From: Gammaproteobacteria bacterium
GTDB taxonomy: Bacteria; Pseudomonadota; Gammaproteobacteria; Pseudomonadales; Alcanivoracaceae
DNA: 64,000 nucleotides
Direction: 5' to 3'
NCBI GenBank assembly: GCA_018067045.1
Contig: JAGPVL010000015.1
Location: forward strand, 124,001 to 188,000
Made by a program: the position numbers and the translations under genes. The notes below the pieces were generated by a model. That model did no database searches. It had not been told where the DNA came from and saw only the letters and a program-made list of their open reading frames with translations. Positions 1 to 9,382 of the stretch are shown here, piece by piece (within the stretch, counting starts at the first letter, position 1; every line of letters starts with the position of its first letter).

Positions 1-108
1 AATGTTGAACTCGATGACGAGACCGCAGAAACCGTCACGAAAATGATTGATATGCTTGAAGATCTTGATGATGTGCAGGAAGTGTATAGCAACGCTATTT
101 TCCCATAG
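1..108 (+). CDS. yebC: YebC/PmpR family regulator, C-terminal end
   Basis: The window opens inside a gene. Frame 1 gives 35 residues and a TAG stop, ending in an acidic helix and the segment DVQEVYSNAIFP, which is the usual C-terminus of the YebC/PmpR (TACO1-like) family, now linked to translation of proline-rich sequences and to transcription control. yebC immediately before ruvC is the normal order in gammaproteobacteria, which supports the call. The start and most of the protein lie left of the window. A strong terminator follows, so ruvC probably has its own promoter. Confidence 0.85.
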   Translation, partial: NVELDDETAETVTKMIDMLEDLDDVQEVYSNAIFP

Positions 109-137
109 AAAATCGCTGAGTACTGGACATTTGGACA

Positions 138-170
138 GGAGGCGGGTAACAATTACCTGCCTCCTTTTTT
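138..170 (+). terminator. Rho-independent terminator after yebC
   Basis: Eleven-pair stem (GGAGGCGGGTA with TACCTGCCTCC, one G-T wobble), a five-base loop and six T residues, 30 bases after the yebC stop. Confidence 0.85.
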
Positions 171-273
171 ATGGGTGCTTTTTGTGGCGAATTGATCGGC
201 GAGTGCAAATCGCCAAGCCATTCGCTTCCCTATCTGCAAAAATAATCTGAATGTCATTGAATAAAGAGACTGC

Positions 274-792
274 ATGACACGTATTTTAGGGATAGATCCC
301 GGTTCTCGTTTTACCGGTTACGGACTGGTCGAGCATAAGGGGAACAAAGTGACGTTTGTGCACTGCGGCACCCTTAAGCTGGGGAGTGGCGAATTCCCGC
401 AGCGCTTAGGCGCCATTTTTTCTGGGCTCACTGAGATTATTACGCAGTGGCAACCGGACGAAGTGAGTATTGAAAAGGTCTTCATGGCGCGCAACGCAGA
501 TTCAGCCTTGAAGTTAGGGCAGGCTCGTGGCGCAGCAATTGCAGCGGCGGTACAAACTGGACTGCCGTTACACGAATATTCCGCCAGACAGGTCAAGCTT
601 GCTGTGGTGGGGAAGGGCGCTGCCGAGAAAAATCAGGTTGGCAAAATGATTTGCTACTTACTGGGCTTAGACAAGGCGCCTCAGGAAGATGCGGCGGATG
701 CGTTGGCTATTGCGGTGTGCCACGCTCATATGCGCGTGAGTATGGCGCGTATGGCCGGAGCAACACAGGTGCGCCGCGGGCGCGTACGTTAG
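274..792 (+). CDS. ruvC: Holliday junction endonuclease RuvC
   Basis: RuvC cuts Holliday junctions symmetrically, acting with the RuvAB branch-migration motor in recombinational repair. The 172 residues match the family length. The RNase H-like catalytic acids are visible: D8 in [15 protein letters not shown]67 in VSIEKVF, and D139/D142 in the [13 protein letters not shown] helix. The ATG at 274 gives the canonical [10 protein letters not shown] start. ruvA follows after 39 bases and ruvB after a longer gap, the usual ruvCAB order. The C-terminal RRGRVR tail is basic and short, as in homologues. Confidence 0.97.
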   Translation: MTRILGIDPGSRFTGYGLVEHKGNKVTFVHCGTLKLGSGEFPQRLGAIFSGLTEIITQWQPDEVSIEKVFMARNADSALKLGQARGAAIAAAVQTGLPLHEYSARQVKLAVVGKGAAEKNQVGKMICYLLGLDKAPQEDAADALAIAVCHAHMRVSMARMAGATQVRRGRVR

Positions 793-831
793 CGTCTACA
801 GGCAAAGTGTTTTAGGACAAGGAACAGCAAC

Positions 832-1434
832 ATGATAGGACATATACGTGGCCAGCTAATGGATAAGCGCCCCCCTTGGATGATGATTGATGTCTCGGGC
901 GTGGGCTATGAGCTGGAAGCGCCGATGACGGTATTTTATGAGCTGGGTGAACTTGGCTCGCAGGTCGCGTTCTATACGCACTTCGTGGTGCGGGAAGATG
1001 CTCAGCTTTTGTTCGCCTTTGTTGATCGTTATGAGCGCGAGCTGTTTCGCGCGCTGATCAAGGTGAATGGCGTTGGCCCGAAACTGGCGCTTTCTATTTT
1101 ATCTGGGATGGAGGCGCCGCGTTTGGTGCGCTGTATCGAACAGCAAGATGTGGCGAGCTTGGTCAAGGTTCCGGGTGTGGGCAAAAAGACGGCGGAGCGG
1201 TTAGTTATTGAGATGTCGGACCGGTTGGCGGCGTTGGAAGGCTCGACTATTTCACGTCCGGGCCAGCGGACCATCGACATGCCCGTCGATGCCGTTCAGG
1301 ATGCCGTGGCTGCGCTGGAGTCATTGGGCTATCGCCCGCGTGATGCGCAGGCGGCAGTAGCTAAAATTGAAGGAGCTGAGTCGTTGAGTAGCGAAGAGCT
1401 GATTCGTAACGCGCTGAAGCGTTTAGCGCGTTAA
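832..1434 (+). CDS. ruvA: Holliday junction branch migration protein RuvA
   Basis: RuvA binds the four-way junction as a tetramer and loads RuvB. The 200-residue length is typical. The N-terminal MIGHIRGQL starts the OB-fold domain; helix-hairpin-helix motifs are seen at VNGVGPKLALSIL and VPGVGKKTAERLVIEM; the C-terminal domain (about residues 150-200, DAVAALESLGYRPRDAQAAV) is the one that contacts RuvB. The ATG at 832 is preceded by a purine-rich AAGGAACAG. The 146-base gap to ruvB is longer than in many relatives, so ruvB may have an extra promoter. Confidence 0.97.
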   Translation: MIGHIRGQLMDKRPPWMMIDVSGVGYELEAPMTVFYELGELGSQVAFYTHFVVREDAQLLFAFVDRYERELFRALIKVNGVGPKLALSILSGMEAPRLVRCIEQQDVASLVKVPGVGKKTAERLVIEMSDRLAALEGSTISRPGQRTIDMPVDAVQDAVAALESLGYRPRDAQAAVAKIEGAESLSSEELIRNALKRLAR

Positions 1435-1580
1435 GTTGTTTGTAAGAGTTCGTGCAGTTATACGCTTATGTGGTCAGGAAAGTGTGTCATTATTACGCGT
1501 CTAAATGAATAGCGTAGCGACCGTTTAGGCATCTCTACTAATTGGTCTATTTGTGTAATAAACAAGCCTTTGGAATATTG

Positions 1581-2615
1581 ATGTCCGAATCAGAACGTCT
1601 GATTTCACCACAGACCGGCGCAGGCCGCGATGAGCAAATCGATCGCGCTATCCGGCCTTCTAGCTTGGCCGATTACCATGGCCAGCCCAAAGTGCGTGAA
1701 CGCATGGAAATATTTATCGATGCGGCGCGGCAGCGTAAAGAAGCACTCGATCACACTCTTATTTTTGGTCCGCCTGGGCTGGGTAAAACTACGCTCGCTT
1801 ATATTATTGCTCGTGAAATGGGTGCGGAGCTGAAAAGCACATCCGGTCCTGTGTTGGAAAAAGCGGGTGATCTTGCCGCCATTTTAACCAACCTCGAAGA
1901 AGGCGATGTGCTGTTCGTCGACGAGATCCACCGACTTTCTCCTGTAGTTGAAGAAATACTTTATCCCGCTATGGAAGATTATCAGCTCGATATTATGATC
2001 GGCGAAGGACCCGCAGCCCGTTCGATTAAAATTGAGTTGCCGCCGTTTACGCTAGTGGGGGCGACGACCCGGGCAGGGTTACTCACCAGCCCGTTACGCG
2101 ACCGTTTTGGTATTGTTCAGCGCCTTGAATTCTATTCCACCGAAGATCTTACTGGGATTGTGTCGCGCTCTTGCGGCATTCTCGGCATTCCGATTGATGA
2201 GGAAGGCGCTGTTGAGGTGGCGCGCCGAGCGAGAGGCACGCCACGTATTGCCAACCGACTGTTACGTCGCGTACGTGACTTTGCTGAAGTAAAAGGTGAC
2301 GGTAAGATTTCTGGTTCGATCGCACGGGCGGCTTTGGACATGCTGGAAGTTGACTCTTGTGGGTTGGATGGCAGTGACCGGCGCCTGCTTTCTCTGATGA
2401 TGGAAAAGTTTGATGGCGGACCTGTTGGCTTGGAGTCGTTGGCCGCCGCGTTAAGCGAAGATACCGGCACGCTAGAAGAAGTGGTTGAGCCATTTCTTAT
2501 TCAGCAAGGTTTTTTGCAGCGTACCCCGAGGGGCCGAGTTGTCACCAATCATGCATGGCGCCATTTTGGCTTTCGTCCGCCCGCTGAGTCCGACGGGGAA
2601 CAGTCAGTCTCATGA
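1581..2615 (+). CDS. ruvB: Holliday junction ATP-dependent helicase RuvB
   Basis: AAA+ motor that drives branch migration with RuvA. Visible motifs: Walker [10 protein letters not shown], Walker B DEIHR, the RuvB signature GATTRAGLL, the arginine finger region SPLRDRFG, and a winged-helix C-terminus ([15 protein letters not shown]). I place the start at the ATG at 1581 ([10 protein letters not shown], 344 residues). An in-frame TTG at 1542 would add 13 residues that do not look like family sequence. The stop overlaps the ATG of ybgC by four bases (ATGA), so the Tol-Pal genes may be translated from the same transcript. Confidence 0.96.
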   Translation: MSESERLISPQTGAGRDEQIDRAIRPSSLADYHGQPKVRERMEIFIDAARQRKEALDHTLIFGPPGLGKTTLAYIIAREMGAELKSTSGPVLEKAGDLAAILTNLEEGDVLFVDEIHRLSPVVEEILYPAMEDYQLDIMIGEGPAARSIKIELPPFTLVGATTRAGLLTSPLRDRFGIVQRLEFYSTEDLTGIVSRSCGILGIPIDEEGAVEVARRARGTPRIANRLLRRVRDFAEVKGDGKISGSIARAALDMLEVDSCGLDGSDRRLLSLMMEKFDGGPVGLESLAAALSEDTGTLEEVVEPFLIQQGFLQRTPRGRVVTNHAWRHFGFRPPAESDGEQSVS

Positions 2616-3025
2616 GTGATTTACTCTTTTCATTACCGCTACGGGTTTATATTGAAGATACCGATGCTGGCGGCATTGTTTATTACGTCAACTATTTGAA
2701 GTTTATGGAGCGCGCTCGGACGGAGTGGCTGCGTACATTCGGTTATCAGCATTACACGTTGGCCGAGGGAAACTATCTATTTGTGGTGCAAAGTGCGAGT
2801 GTGCGCTATGTAACGCCCGCTCGTATCGATGATGAGCTGCAGGTTGAAGTGCAGCTGAGTAAACTGGGTCGAGCATCGTTTGTTTTTCATCAGCGTGTTT
2901 TACGTGCAAATGAACTAATTTGTGAGGCCGATGTCCGTGTCGGGTGCATTCAAGAAAACTCTTTTAAACCTACATCCATGCCGGATGACCTTTACGAAAA
3001 AATTAAGTGGGAGATGCCAGCATGA
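2612..3025 (+). CDS. ybgC: Tol-Pal system-associated acyl-CoA thioesterase YbgC
   Basis: Hot-dog fold thioesterase of the 4-hydroxybenzoyl-CoA thioesterase family that accompanies the Tol-Pal genes. The N-terminal [29 protein letters not shown] contains the conserved catalytic Asp and the YxNYxxxxErAR signature. The 137 residues are normal. It overlaps ruvB upstream and tolQ downstream by four bases each (both ATGA), which implies translational coupling. Its role in phospholipid or acyl-ACP metabolism near the Tol complex is family knowledge, not visible here. Confidence 0.94.
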   Translation: MSDLLFSLPLRVYIEDTDAGGIVYYVNYLKFMERARTEWLRTFGYQHYTLAEGNYLFVVQSASVRYVTPARIDDELQVEVQLSKLGRASFVFHQRVLRANELICEADVRVGCIQENSFKPTSMPDDLYEKIKWEMPA

Positions 3026-3711
3026 GTCCTGACCAGGATATGTCGATTTTTAACCTGATTGGCAACGCAGGGCTTGTGGTGCAGTTGGTGATGGTCATTT
3101 TGTTGCTGGCCTCCATTGCATCGTGGGTGATGATCGTGCAGCGCTACCGTATTTTGTCGCGCGCTCGAGCAGCAGGTGCGCGATTTGAAGAGAAGTTTTG
3201 GTCTGGCGAAGATCTGTCGAGTCTGTACCAGCAGACTCGACAGAATTCAGATCCAGATTCTGGTCCTGAGACGATCTTTCGTGCGGGTTTTCAAGAGTTT
3301 GCTCGACTGGCTAAATCGTCCAAAGATCCCGATGCGGTGATGGAAGGAGCCCAGCGCGCTATGCGAGTTGCTCTGCAGCGCGAGCAGTCTCGATTAAATC
3401 GAAGTCTGCCATTTCTCGCCACGGTTGGCTCAACAAGCCCTTATGTCGGTTTGTTTGGTACCGTGTGGGGAATTATGAACTCATTCCGAGCGTTGGCTCA
3501 TGTCAGTCAGGCAACGCTAGCCGTAGTTGCGCCTGGTATTGCTGAAGCACTTATCGCGACAGCAATGGGTTTGTTTGCGGCGATTCCGGCGGTTGTTGCT
3601 TACAACCGATACGCCTCTGCAACGGACGAGCTAGTGGGTGAGAGCGAGATGTTTGCTGAAGAGTTCTCATCGGTTTTGCATCGTCAGGCCCACGGCCGTC
3701 GCGAGGGCTGA
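3022..3711 (+). CDS. tolQ: Tol-Pal proton-channel subunit TolQ
   Basis: Inner-membrane MotA/ExbB-family protein; with TolR it converts proton flow into work on TolA during cell constriction. 229 residues starting at ATG 3022 (MSPDQDM), which overlaps the ybgC stop; a GTG at 3007 would only extend into ybgC. Three membrane segments are visible: about 15-37 (GLVVQLVMVILLLASIASWVM), about 130-160 (LPFLATVGSTSPYVGLFGTVWG) and about 170-195 (IAEALIATAMGLFAAIPAVV). The long cytoplasmic loop between helices 1 and 2 is as expected for the family. Confidence 0.96.
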   Translation: MSPDQDMSIFNLIGNAGLVVQLVMVILLLASIASWVMIVQRYRILSRARAAGARFEEKFWSGEDLSSLYQQTRQNSDPDSGPETIFRAGFQEFARLAKSSKDPDAVMEGAQRAMRVALQREQSRLNRSLPFLATVGSTSPYVGLFGTVWGIMNSFRALAHVSQATLAVVAPGIAEALIATAMGLFAAIPAVVAYNRYASATDELVGESEMFAEEFSSVLHRQAHGRREG

Positions 3712-3712
3712 T

Positions 3713-4144
3713 ATGAGTTCTATGAAAGTACGTGCGCCGCGTAAGCTGGTTGCTGAAATTAATGTTGTGCCCTATATCGACGTCATGTTGGTTTTGTTGG
3801 TTGTTTTTATGATCACCGCGCCGATGATGACGCAGGGGATTCAAGTTGAGCTCCCCAAAACAGACTCACAAGCGATTACTGACAAAGACAACGAGCCAGT
3901 TATTGTGTCGATTAAGCAAGATGGCAGCTTTTACATTAACGTTGGCGGCGATGAGAAAAAGACTTCCTCGCTGGAGACGATAAAAGGGCACGCGCTGCGC
4001 ATTATCAAGCACAAGCCGGGCACACTTTTTCTTGTGGAGGGCGATGAGTCAGTGGCGTACGGAAAGGTCATTTCGTTGATGTCTGCATTGCAAGGTGCGG
4101 GAATCGAAAAGCTAGGGCTCGTCACGGAGCCCGCGGAAAAGTAA
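3713..4144 (+). CDS. tolR: Tol-Pal proton-channel subunit TolR
   Basis: ExbD-family partner of TolQ. 143 residues: a basic N-terminus (KVRAPRKLVAEINVVPYIDV), one membrane helix (about 20-40) that carries the essential Asp of the IDVMLVLLVVFM motif, and a periplasmic domain ending LVTEPAEK. The ATG at 3713 lies one base after the tolQ stop. Upstream in-frame non-ATG codons would read back through tolQ and are rejected. The stop codon overlaps the first base of tolA (TAATG). Confidence 0.96.
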   Translation: MSSMKVRAPRKLVAEINVVPYIDVMLVLLVVFMITAPMMTQGIQVELPKTDSQAITDKDNEPVIVSIKQDGSFYINVGGDEKKTSSLETIKGHALRIIKHKPGTLFLVEGDESVAYGKVISLMSALQGAGIEKLGLVTEPAEK

Positions 4145-4866
4145 TGCGCGAATTCGCTCCGGCTATAGCAGTTTCGATACTGGTTCATGCAGTGCTTTTC
4201 GGCTTGGTCGGGTTTACTTGGTCAAGTGATCCGGTATTACATCGCGCACAGAAAATTCCGCCGTACGTTAAGGCGGTGGTGATCGAAAAGAAAGAGCAAG
4301 CCGCTAAGCCGAAGCCAGTTGCAAAGCCTAAAGCCAAGCCCGTTGCGAAACCAAAGCCGAAGCCAGTAGCTAAACCGGTGCCTAAACCAACCGCGAAGCC
4401 TGTAGAAAAACCTGCAGAAAAGCCAAAGCCCGCCGAAAAACCAAAGCCGACTTTTGCACAGCCATCGATGGCTGAAATGCTGGCTCGAGAAGAGTTGCTG
4501 TTAGACAAGCAGGACGAGGCTAAGGCCGCTGAATTGGAAAAAGAAAGCGGCCCGAGTGATGAAGAGTTGGCGCAAACGGCGAGTTATGAGCAGGCGATTC
4601 GCAGTGCAATTAATAATCGTTGGATTATTCCCGGTAGTCTTCAAGCTCAGGATGGCTTGTCTCTTGATGTGGCGATACGAACACTGCCGGGTGGCGAAGT
4701 GATCGATGCAAAGGTAACGAAGCCCAGTGGCTATCCGGTGTTAGATGATTCAGCAATGAATGCGATTAGAAAGGCGTCACCTTTACCGGTGCCGAGCGGT
4801 AGCGGTTACGAACAGTTTCGTTCGTTTACGATGCGAATGGTGCCTGATTTTGCCAGAGTGGAGTAG
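4144..4866 (+). CDS. tolA: Cell envelope integrity protein TolA
   Basis: TolA spans the periplasm from TolQR to TolB/Pal. 240 residues: membrane anchor at about 7-27 (IAVSILVHAVLFGLVGF with the SxxxH motif typical of TolA/TonB), a low-complexity K/P/A spacer (about 55-101), a charged helix, and a C-terminal TonB/TolA domain (about 140-240, ending FRSFTMRMVPDF). It is much shorter than E. coli TolA. The spacer resembles the extended Pro-Lys region of TonB rather than the long Ala-rich helix of enterobacterial TolA. The C-terminal domain and position in the operon keep the call firm. Confidence 0.93.
   Translation: MREFAPAIAVSILVHAVLFGLVGFTWSSDPVLHRAQKIPPYVKAVVIEKKEQAAKPKPVAKPKAKPVAKPKPKPVAKPVPKPTAKPVEKPAEKPKPAEKPKPTFAQPSMAEMLAREELLLDKQDEAKAAELEKESGPSDEELAQTASYEQAIRSAINNRWIIPGSLQAQDGLSLDVAIRTLPGGEVIDAKVTKPSGYPVLDDSAMNAIRKASPLPVPSGSGYEQFRSFTMRMVPDFARVE
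4306..4449 (+). repeat. Lys-Pro coding repeat in tolA
   Basis: Degenerate in-frame repeats of units such as KPKPVA, KPKA and EKPKPA encode residues about 55-101 of TolA. The repeat is imperfect at DNA level (aag/aaa and ccg/cca/cct mixed). It forms the periplasmic spacer, and its length could vary between strains. Confidence 0.8.
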
Positions 4867-4870
4867 CTAG

Positions 4871-6160
4871 ATGAAAGTTAAGTTTTTTGCCGCGGCGTTG
4901 TTTATTCAAGCGTTATTGATGCAGACCGCGCACGCAGAGCTGTTAATTGAACTGGTCGGTGGTCGTACCGATGCGGTGCCTATTGCTGTGGTGCCTTTTC
5001 AGATGACGGGCAGCGCGACGGGCGACAGTATTGATAAAATTGTGGCGGCAGATTTGCACCGTAGTGGCCAGTTTCGGCCGTTGCCTGTAGAGGACATGCT
5101 TAGCCGGCCGACTCGTGCCAGTGAAGTGAATTATCGAGATTTCCGTGTGCTTGGTACTGATTACCTTGTTGTGGGTAACGTTGAGCAAATGGTTGATGGT
5201 ACTTATAAGGTCAGCTATGAGTTACATGATGTGCCACGCGGTGTGAAGTTGTTGTCGGAAACCTATCAGCCTTCGCCAGCGCAAATGCGAGATGTTGCGC
5301 ACGCGATTTCAGATCGTATTTATGAGCAGTTAACGGGCGTGCCAGGCGCATTTTCTACACGGGTTGTTTATGTTACCCATTCTCGTAACGCTACGTGGCC
5401 ATATCAGCTGCAATATGCGGACGCTGATGGCGCGCGCGTACAGACGATTTTAAAGAGCCGTGAGCCCATTATGAGCCCTTCATGGTCTCCTGATGGGAAG
5501 AAAATTGCTTATGTTTCATTTGAAGGGGACGGCTTGCCGGGCATCTATATTCACGAGTTAGCAACGATGCAACGAAAGAAGGTATCGAGCTTTTCTGGAA
5601 TAAATGGAGCGCCGGATTGGTCACCTAATGGCCAACGATTAGCATTAACCTTATCCCGTGATGGCAATCCTGAAATTTATGTTATGGACATTGCCAGTGG
5701 AAAAGTTGAGAGGAAGACCACACATTATGGAATTGATACGGAACCTCGTTGGCTGCCTGATGGTCAATCCCTCGTGTTCACATCAAGCCGAGGTGGTGGA
5801 CCACAGGTGTATAAGCTCGATCTTAGAGATAACTCGGTTCGCCGAGTGAGCTTTGAAGGAGACTACAATGCTCGGCCGGCGGTGACGCCGGATGGTCGTT
5901 TTTTGACCTATGTGCATCGTCGCGGGGGTAAATTCCATATCGCAGTGCAAGATTTGAAGCGTGGAACCTTCGATATCGTCACACAAACCGATATGGATGA
6001 ATCTCCCAGTGTTGCCCCCAACGGAAGTATGATAATTTATGCGACGCAATACGGGGGTGCTGGGGTACTGGAAGCCGTTTCTATCGATGGACGGATAAAA
6101 GTCCATTTGCCATCGAAAGAGGGTGAAGTGAGGGAGCCGGCTTGGTCGCCGTTTCTGTAA
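4871..6160 (+). CDS. tolB: Tol-Pal periplasmic protein TolB
   Basis: Periplasmic beta-propeller that binds Pal and the TolA C-terminal domain. 429 residues with a signal peptide ([18 protein letters not shown], cleavage before ELLIEL). An N-terminal domain to about residue 160 is followed by WD40-like PD40 repeats, seen as [56 protein letters not shown] and [14 protein letters not shown]. It starts four bases after tolA. The 94-base gap to pal is the largest within the Tol cluster. Confidence 0.97.
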   Translation: MKVKFFAAALFIQALLMQTAHAELLIELVGGRTDAVPIAVVPFQMTGSATGDSIDKIVAADLHRSGQFRPLPVEDMLSRPTRASEVNYRDFRVLGTDYLVVGNVEQMVDGTYKVSYELHDVPRGVKLLSETYQPSPAQMRDVAHAISDRIYEQLTGVPGAFSTRVVYVTHSRNATWPYQLQYADADGARVQTILKSREPIMSPSWSPDGKKIAYVSFEGDGLPGIYIHELATMQRKKVSSFSGINGAPDWSPNGQRLALTLSRDGNPEIYVMDIASGKVERKTTHYGIDTEPRWLPDGQSLVFTSSRGGGPQVYKLDLRDNSVRRVSFEGDYNARPAVTPDGRFLTYVHRRGGKFHIAVQDLKRGTFDIVTQTDMDESPSVAPNGSMIIYATQYGGAGVLEAVSIDGRIKVHLPSKEGEVREPAWSPFL

Positions 6161-6254
6161 AGCAGTGTTTAGAAGCTAGGTATTCAGGAATTGAATGCTT
6201 AGAAACCGAGTTGTAGCAACCAAGTAACATTACATATAAACAGGAGTTTTAAGT

Positions 6255-6821
6255 ATGCGCGCATTTTCACTAGACCGGATCATGGCTCTTTTACTGGTTG
6301 CTTTATTAGCAGCTTGTTCTAGCCAGCCTACCGAAGACACTACCGCTGAAGACACTACAGCAGCGACTAGCACTGAAAGCGAAGCTGTTGCACCTTCAGT
6401 GCCAGTGAAGCCTCAGACTAGCAGCATTCCGTTGACTGCTGATAACTTCGCTAACCACCCATCAAACTACGACGGCACTACTGACACTAAGGTTATCTTC
6501 TTCACCTTTGATAACTCAGCAGTACCAGCAGCAGCATTTGAAACGCTGCGTGCCCATGCTAACTACCTGAAAGGTAACAGCAGCGCCAAAGTACGTCTGG
6601 AAGGACATGCTGATGAGCGTGGCACTCGCGAATACAACGTTGCTTTGTCAGAGCGTCGTGCTCAGTCAGTAGAGAAGTTCCTGCGTGTTCAAGGCGTTTC
6701 TGCTTCTCAGATCGAAGTTGTTAGCTACGGCGAAGAAAAGCCTTCGGCATACGGCCATGACGAAATGTCTTGGGCGAAAAACCGTCGTGTAGCGCTAAAC
6801 TACACAGCTGGCCGTCCGTAG
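6255..6821 (+). CDS. pal: Peptidoglycan-associated lipoprotein Pal
   Basis: Outer-membrane lipoprotein that ties the membrane to peptidoglycan and to TolB. 188 residues: signal peptide with lipobox LLAAC (Cys about 21), a Thr/Glu-rich linker, and an OmpA-like domain (about 80-185) with the binding motif GHADERGTREYNVALSERRA and the ending WAKNRRVALNY. A clear AGGAG sits nine bases before the ATG. Codons look more restricted (GCA, AAC, CTG, CGT) than in neighbours, consistent with high expression. Confidence 0.97.
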   Translation: MRAFSLDRIMALLLVALLAACSSQPTEDTTAEDTTAATSTESEAVAPSVPVKPQTSSIPLTADNFANHPSNYDGTTDTKVIFFTFDNSAVPAAAFETLRAHANYLKGNSSAKVRLEGHADERGTREYNVALSERRAQSVEKFLRVQGVSASQIEVVSYGEEKPSAYGHDEMSWAKNRRVALNYTAGRP

Positions 6822-6830
6822 GGATTGCTG

Positions 6831-7598
6831 ATGTCTCAACGCCTAATTAGCGGCGTTCTGCTCGTCGGGCTGGTGGTAGGTGCGCAAGCACAGACCACTG
6901 GCCCGCTTGCTGTTGAGGAGCGCACGGCATCATCTTCTGGTCGTACTGCGGCAGGTTCTGCCTCTGCGGTTAGTCAAGATGGTGTCATGTTGCTTATGCA
7001 GCAGTTGCAGATGCTGGAGCAAGAGCTTGCCAATCTTCGTGGTCAGACGGAAACGTTGACACAAGAGCTTGAGGTGATGCGTCAGGCGGAACGAGAGCGC
7101 TTTATTGATCTCGATACACGAATTAATGCACTGGCGTCATCCGTCACGACAGGGACGACGGCAGCGTCTGGATCTGAGCCTGCTGATTCATCAGCGAGCA
7201 AAGGTCAGAATGACCCGGAAGCGGATCGCGCAGCCTATAAGGCCGCGAAAGATAAGCTTGTATCCGGTCAGCCTGCAGAAGCGGCGGCCGCATTTGAGCA
7301 ATACCTTGTTGCCTTTCCGAATGGGCAATTTGCGTCCTATTCACATTTTTGGCTCGGTGAGATATATCGCGGCATGGGCGCGCCTAAGCGTGACCTGGCT
7401 ATTTCGCATCTAAAAGCCGTTATCGATAAATACCCTGACAGCGCAAAGGTGTCGGCGGCAATGTATAAGCTTGCTGTTCTGGAGTATGAGAGCGGTGATC
7501 AAACGCGTGCGAAAGTCACGCTGAACAAGCTACTCAAGCAATATCCAGGTTCGTCAGAGGCTGGCTTAGCCAAGTCGATGCTCGACCAGCTGAAGTAA
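6831..7598 (+). CDS. cpoB: Cell division coordinator CpoB (YbgF)
   Basis: Periplasmic protein that links Tol-Pal constriction with peptidoglycan synthesis. 255 residues from the ATG at 6831; a TTG at 6825 is a weaker choice. Signal peptide (LISGVLLVGLVVGAQAQ), a coiled coil at about 55-95 (LLMQQLQMLEQELANLRGQ), a Ser/Ala-rich linker, then TPR repeats (about 140-255) such as GQPAEAAAAFEQYLVAFPNGQFA and GDQTRAKVTLNKLLKQYPGS. It ends the Tol-Pal block, nine bases after pal. Confidence 0.94.
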   Translation: MSQRLISGVLLVGLVVGAQAQTTGPLAVEERTASSSGRTAAGSASAVSQDGVMLLMQQLQMLEQELANLRGQTETLTQELEVMRQAERERFIDLDTRINALASSVTTGTTAASGSEPADSSASKGQNDPEADRAAYKAAKDKLVSGQPAEAAAAFEQYLVAFPNGQFASYSHFWLGEIYRGMGAPKRDLAISHLKAVIDKYPDSAKVSAAMYKLAVLEYESGDQTRAKVTLNKLLKQYPGSSEAGLAKSMLDQLK

Positions 7599-7648
7599 CG
7601 TTTCGCGTTATTCATGCTAGAATTGCGCCTCTTAATGGGGCTCCTTCT

Positions 7649-8290
7649 GTGACTTTACGATTATCCGAAATTTTTCACTCGCTTCAGGGTGAGGCTCGCT
7701 CTGTGGGTCGCCCGACGGTGTTCGTGCGCTTAACAGGCTGCCCGCAGCGCTGTGTCTGGTGTGATACCGAATATGCGTTTCAGGGCGGTGAACGCTACGA
7801 ATTAACCGACATTCTTGCCCAAGTGGCGAGTTATGGTGCGCAGTACGTTACGGTGACCGGCGGTGAGCCGTTGGCGCAGCCTGAGTGCATCGACTTGCTC
7901 GCGGCGTTAGCGGACACAGGCTATCGCGTCAGTTTGGAAACTGGTGGCGCGATGGATATAGCGCCTGTGGACCCACGTGTCAGCATTGTGATGGATTTAA
8001 AAGCGCCGGGTTCTGGCGAAATGCACAACAACCGCCTTGAGAATATCCCGCTGCTGGCCGCAAAAGATCAGGTTAAGTTCGTTCTTGCGGACCGCAAAGA
8101 CTACGACTGGGCGCGGATGCAGCTCGATCAGCACAATTTGACGAGGCGCGTAGATGACGTCTTGTTTTCGCCAGTGTTTGGCCAGCTTGAGCCGACACAG
8201 TTGGCGGGCTGGATACTCGAAGACCGCTTGCCGGTGAGATTTCAGATGCAGTTGCACAAGCTGCTTTGGCAGGATGCGCGGGGCCGTTAA
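7649..8290 (+). CDS. queE: 7-carboxy-7-deazaguanine synthase QueE
   Basis: Radical-SAM enzyme that converts 6-carboxytetrahydropterin to 7-carboxy-7-deazaguanine in queuosine synthesis. 213 residues with a GTG start. The cluster motif is CPQRCVWC (CxxxCxxC) near residues 27-34, followed by [12 protein letters not shown], the SAM-binding GGE region. The substrate-contacting N-terminal [21 protein letters not shown] is typical. queC, the next enzyme, follows closely, so the two form a biosynthetic pair. I looked for a preQ1 riboswitch in the 50 bases upstream and saw none. Confidence 0.94.
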   Translation: MTLRLSEIFHSLQGEARSVGRPTVFVRLTGCPQRCVWCDTEYAFQGGERYELTDILAQVASYGAQYVTVTGGEPLAQPECIDLLAALADTGYRVSLETGGAMDIAPVDPRVSIVMDLKAPGSGEMHNNRLENIPLLAAKDQVKFVLADRKDYDWARMQLDQHNLTRRVDDVLFSPVFGQLEPTQLAGWILEDRLPVRFQMQLHKLLWQDARGR

Positions 8291-8342
8291 AGCAGGCTAT
8301 GAGCACGGCCTATTTGTTAAAGAAGAGATGACGAGAACGGTG

Positions 8343-9023
8343 ATGAGTAAGTCTGCAGTAGTGTTGTTGTCCGGAGGGTTGGATTCGGCAACGTGTCTCG
8401 CGCTAGCACAGGCGCAAGGCTATCAGTGTTACACCTTGGCATTCGATTATGGTCAGCGCCATCAGGCAGAACTGTTGGCTGCTGAGAGAGTTTCTCGGGC
8501 GCTGGGTGCCGTGGGGCATCGTGTCATACAGCTTGGTTTGCGTGAAATCGGCGGTTCCGCGCTGACAGACGACGGTATTGATGTGCCAGAAGAGGAGTCA
8601 GAGGGTATTCCGGTGACGTATGTACCGGCCCGTAACACCGTCTTTCTGGCGCTAGCACTTGGTTTGGCCGAGGTCGTTGATGCTGAGGCGATTTATATCG
8701 GCGTAAACGCGGTGGACTATTCCGGCTATCCTGATTGCCGCCCTGAGTTTATTGATGCTTTTCAGATCATGGCGGACGTGGCGACGAAAGCTGGTGTTGA
8801 GGGGCATGGTGCGAAAGTCCTGACTCCCTTAATGGCGCTGAGTAAGGCAGACATCGTTCGTCAGGGCGTCGCGCTGGGGGTTGATTACGGTTTGACGGTT
8901 TCGTGCTATCAGGCAACTGATGACGGCTTGGCGTGTGGTAAGTGCGATAGCTGCCGGCTGCGGCAGCAGGGCTTTATTGCGGCAGGCGTGGCAGACCCGA
9001 CTCACTATATTGAAGGTCATTGA
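8343..9023 (+). CDS. queC: 7-cyano-7-deazaguanine synthase QueC
   Basis: ATP-dependent enzyme that turns 7-carboxy-7-deazaguanine into preQ0. The PP-loop SGGLDSATC lies near the N-terminus ([18 protein letters not shown]) and the zinc ligands are [10 protein letters not shown] near the C-terminus, with one more Cys upstream. I chose the ATG at 8343 (MSKSAVVLL, 226 residues) by comparison with family N-termini. The ATG at 8328 would add five residues and has a fair AAGAAG ahead of it. Stop 52 bases after queE; the next gene is a separate tRNA unit. Confidence 0.93.
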   Translation: MSKSAVVLLSGGLDSATCLALAQAQGYQCYTLAFDYGQRHQAELLAAERVSRALGAVGHRVIQLGLREIGGSALTDDGIDVPEEESEGIPVTYVPARNTVFLALALGLAEVVDAEAIYIGVNAVDYSGYPDCRPEFIDAFQIMADVATKAGVEGHGAKVLTPLMALSKADIVRQGVALGVDYGLTVSCYQATDDGLACGKCDSCRLRQQGFIAAGVADPTHYIEGH

Positions 9024-9165
9024 ATTACGATTGCGAGCAGTTGCGGCAGAGGTTACGTAAGTGGCTGACGAAAGTGGAGAATGATCGCTTGGCTGCTTTC
9101 ACGTCACTGATTGGTTAAATCATCGCCTAATGATCATTTTTTCCGTGCTAGATCGGCATTAGCCC

Positions 9166-9193
9166 TTGTAACAGCAAAAAAAAACAGTATTAT
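9166..9193 (+). promoter_or_regulatory. Probable sigma-70 promoter of tRNA-Lys
   Basis: TTGTAA (9166-9171), a 16-base A-rich spacer and TATTAT (9188-9193), followed by a GC-rich discriminator (GCGCC) as in stringently controlled stable RNA genes. The first tRNA base is 17 bases downstream of the -10. Confidence 0.6.
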
Positions 9194-9209
9194 TTGCGCC
9201 TCCTTCGGA

Positions 9210-9285
9210 GGGCCGTTAGCTCAGTTGGTAGAGCAGTTGGCTTTTAACCAATTGGTCGCTGGTTCGAATCCAGCACGGCCCACCA
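9210..9285 (+). tRNA. tRNA-Lys (anticodon TTT)
   Basis: A 76-base cloverleaf: acceptor GGGCCGT pairs with ACGGCCC; D arm GCTC...GAGC; anticodon stem GTTGG/CCAAT with loop CTTTTAA (anticodon TTT at 9243-9245); T arm GCTGG TTCGAAT CCAGC. The genomic CCA end is present at 9283-9285. It has its own promoter-like sequence and terminator. Confidence 0.98.
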
Positions 9286-9293
9286 TCTATTCG

Positions 9294-9323
9294 AAAAAGC
9301 CTCGGCATTGCCGAGGCTTTTTT
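9294..9323 (+). terminator. Rho-independent terminator after tRNA-Lys
   Basis: Perfect eight-pair stem GCCTCGGC/GCCGAGGC with loop ATT, extended by an A-run on the left and a T-run on the right. Symmetric, so it could act on both strands. Confidence 0.9.
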
Positions 9324-9382
9324 CGTTTGTGTAGATCAATCCTTCCTCTCTTTCCCTTCTTCTCTCACGGCGCGCTCACGCT

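Noticed and set aside
4185-4508. Gly/Phe-rich open frame opposite tolA
   Set aside because: It is the mirror of the Lys-Pro repeat codons, with no independent start signal.
6211-6240. TTGTAG and TATAAA with 18-base spacing as a pal promoter
   Set aside because: The transcript would begin at about 6247, after the AGGAG ribosome site at 6242, so it could not serve pal normally.
7599-7648. PreQ1 riboswitch before queE
   Set aside because: I looked for the preQ1-I core and tail in the 50-base gap and found neither; the short TAACG/CGTTA pairing is not enough.
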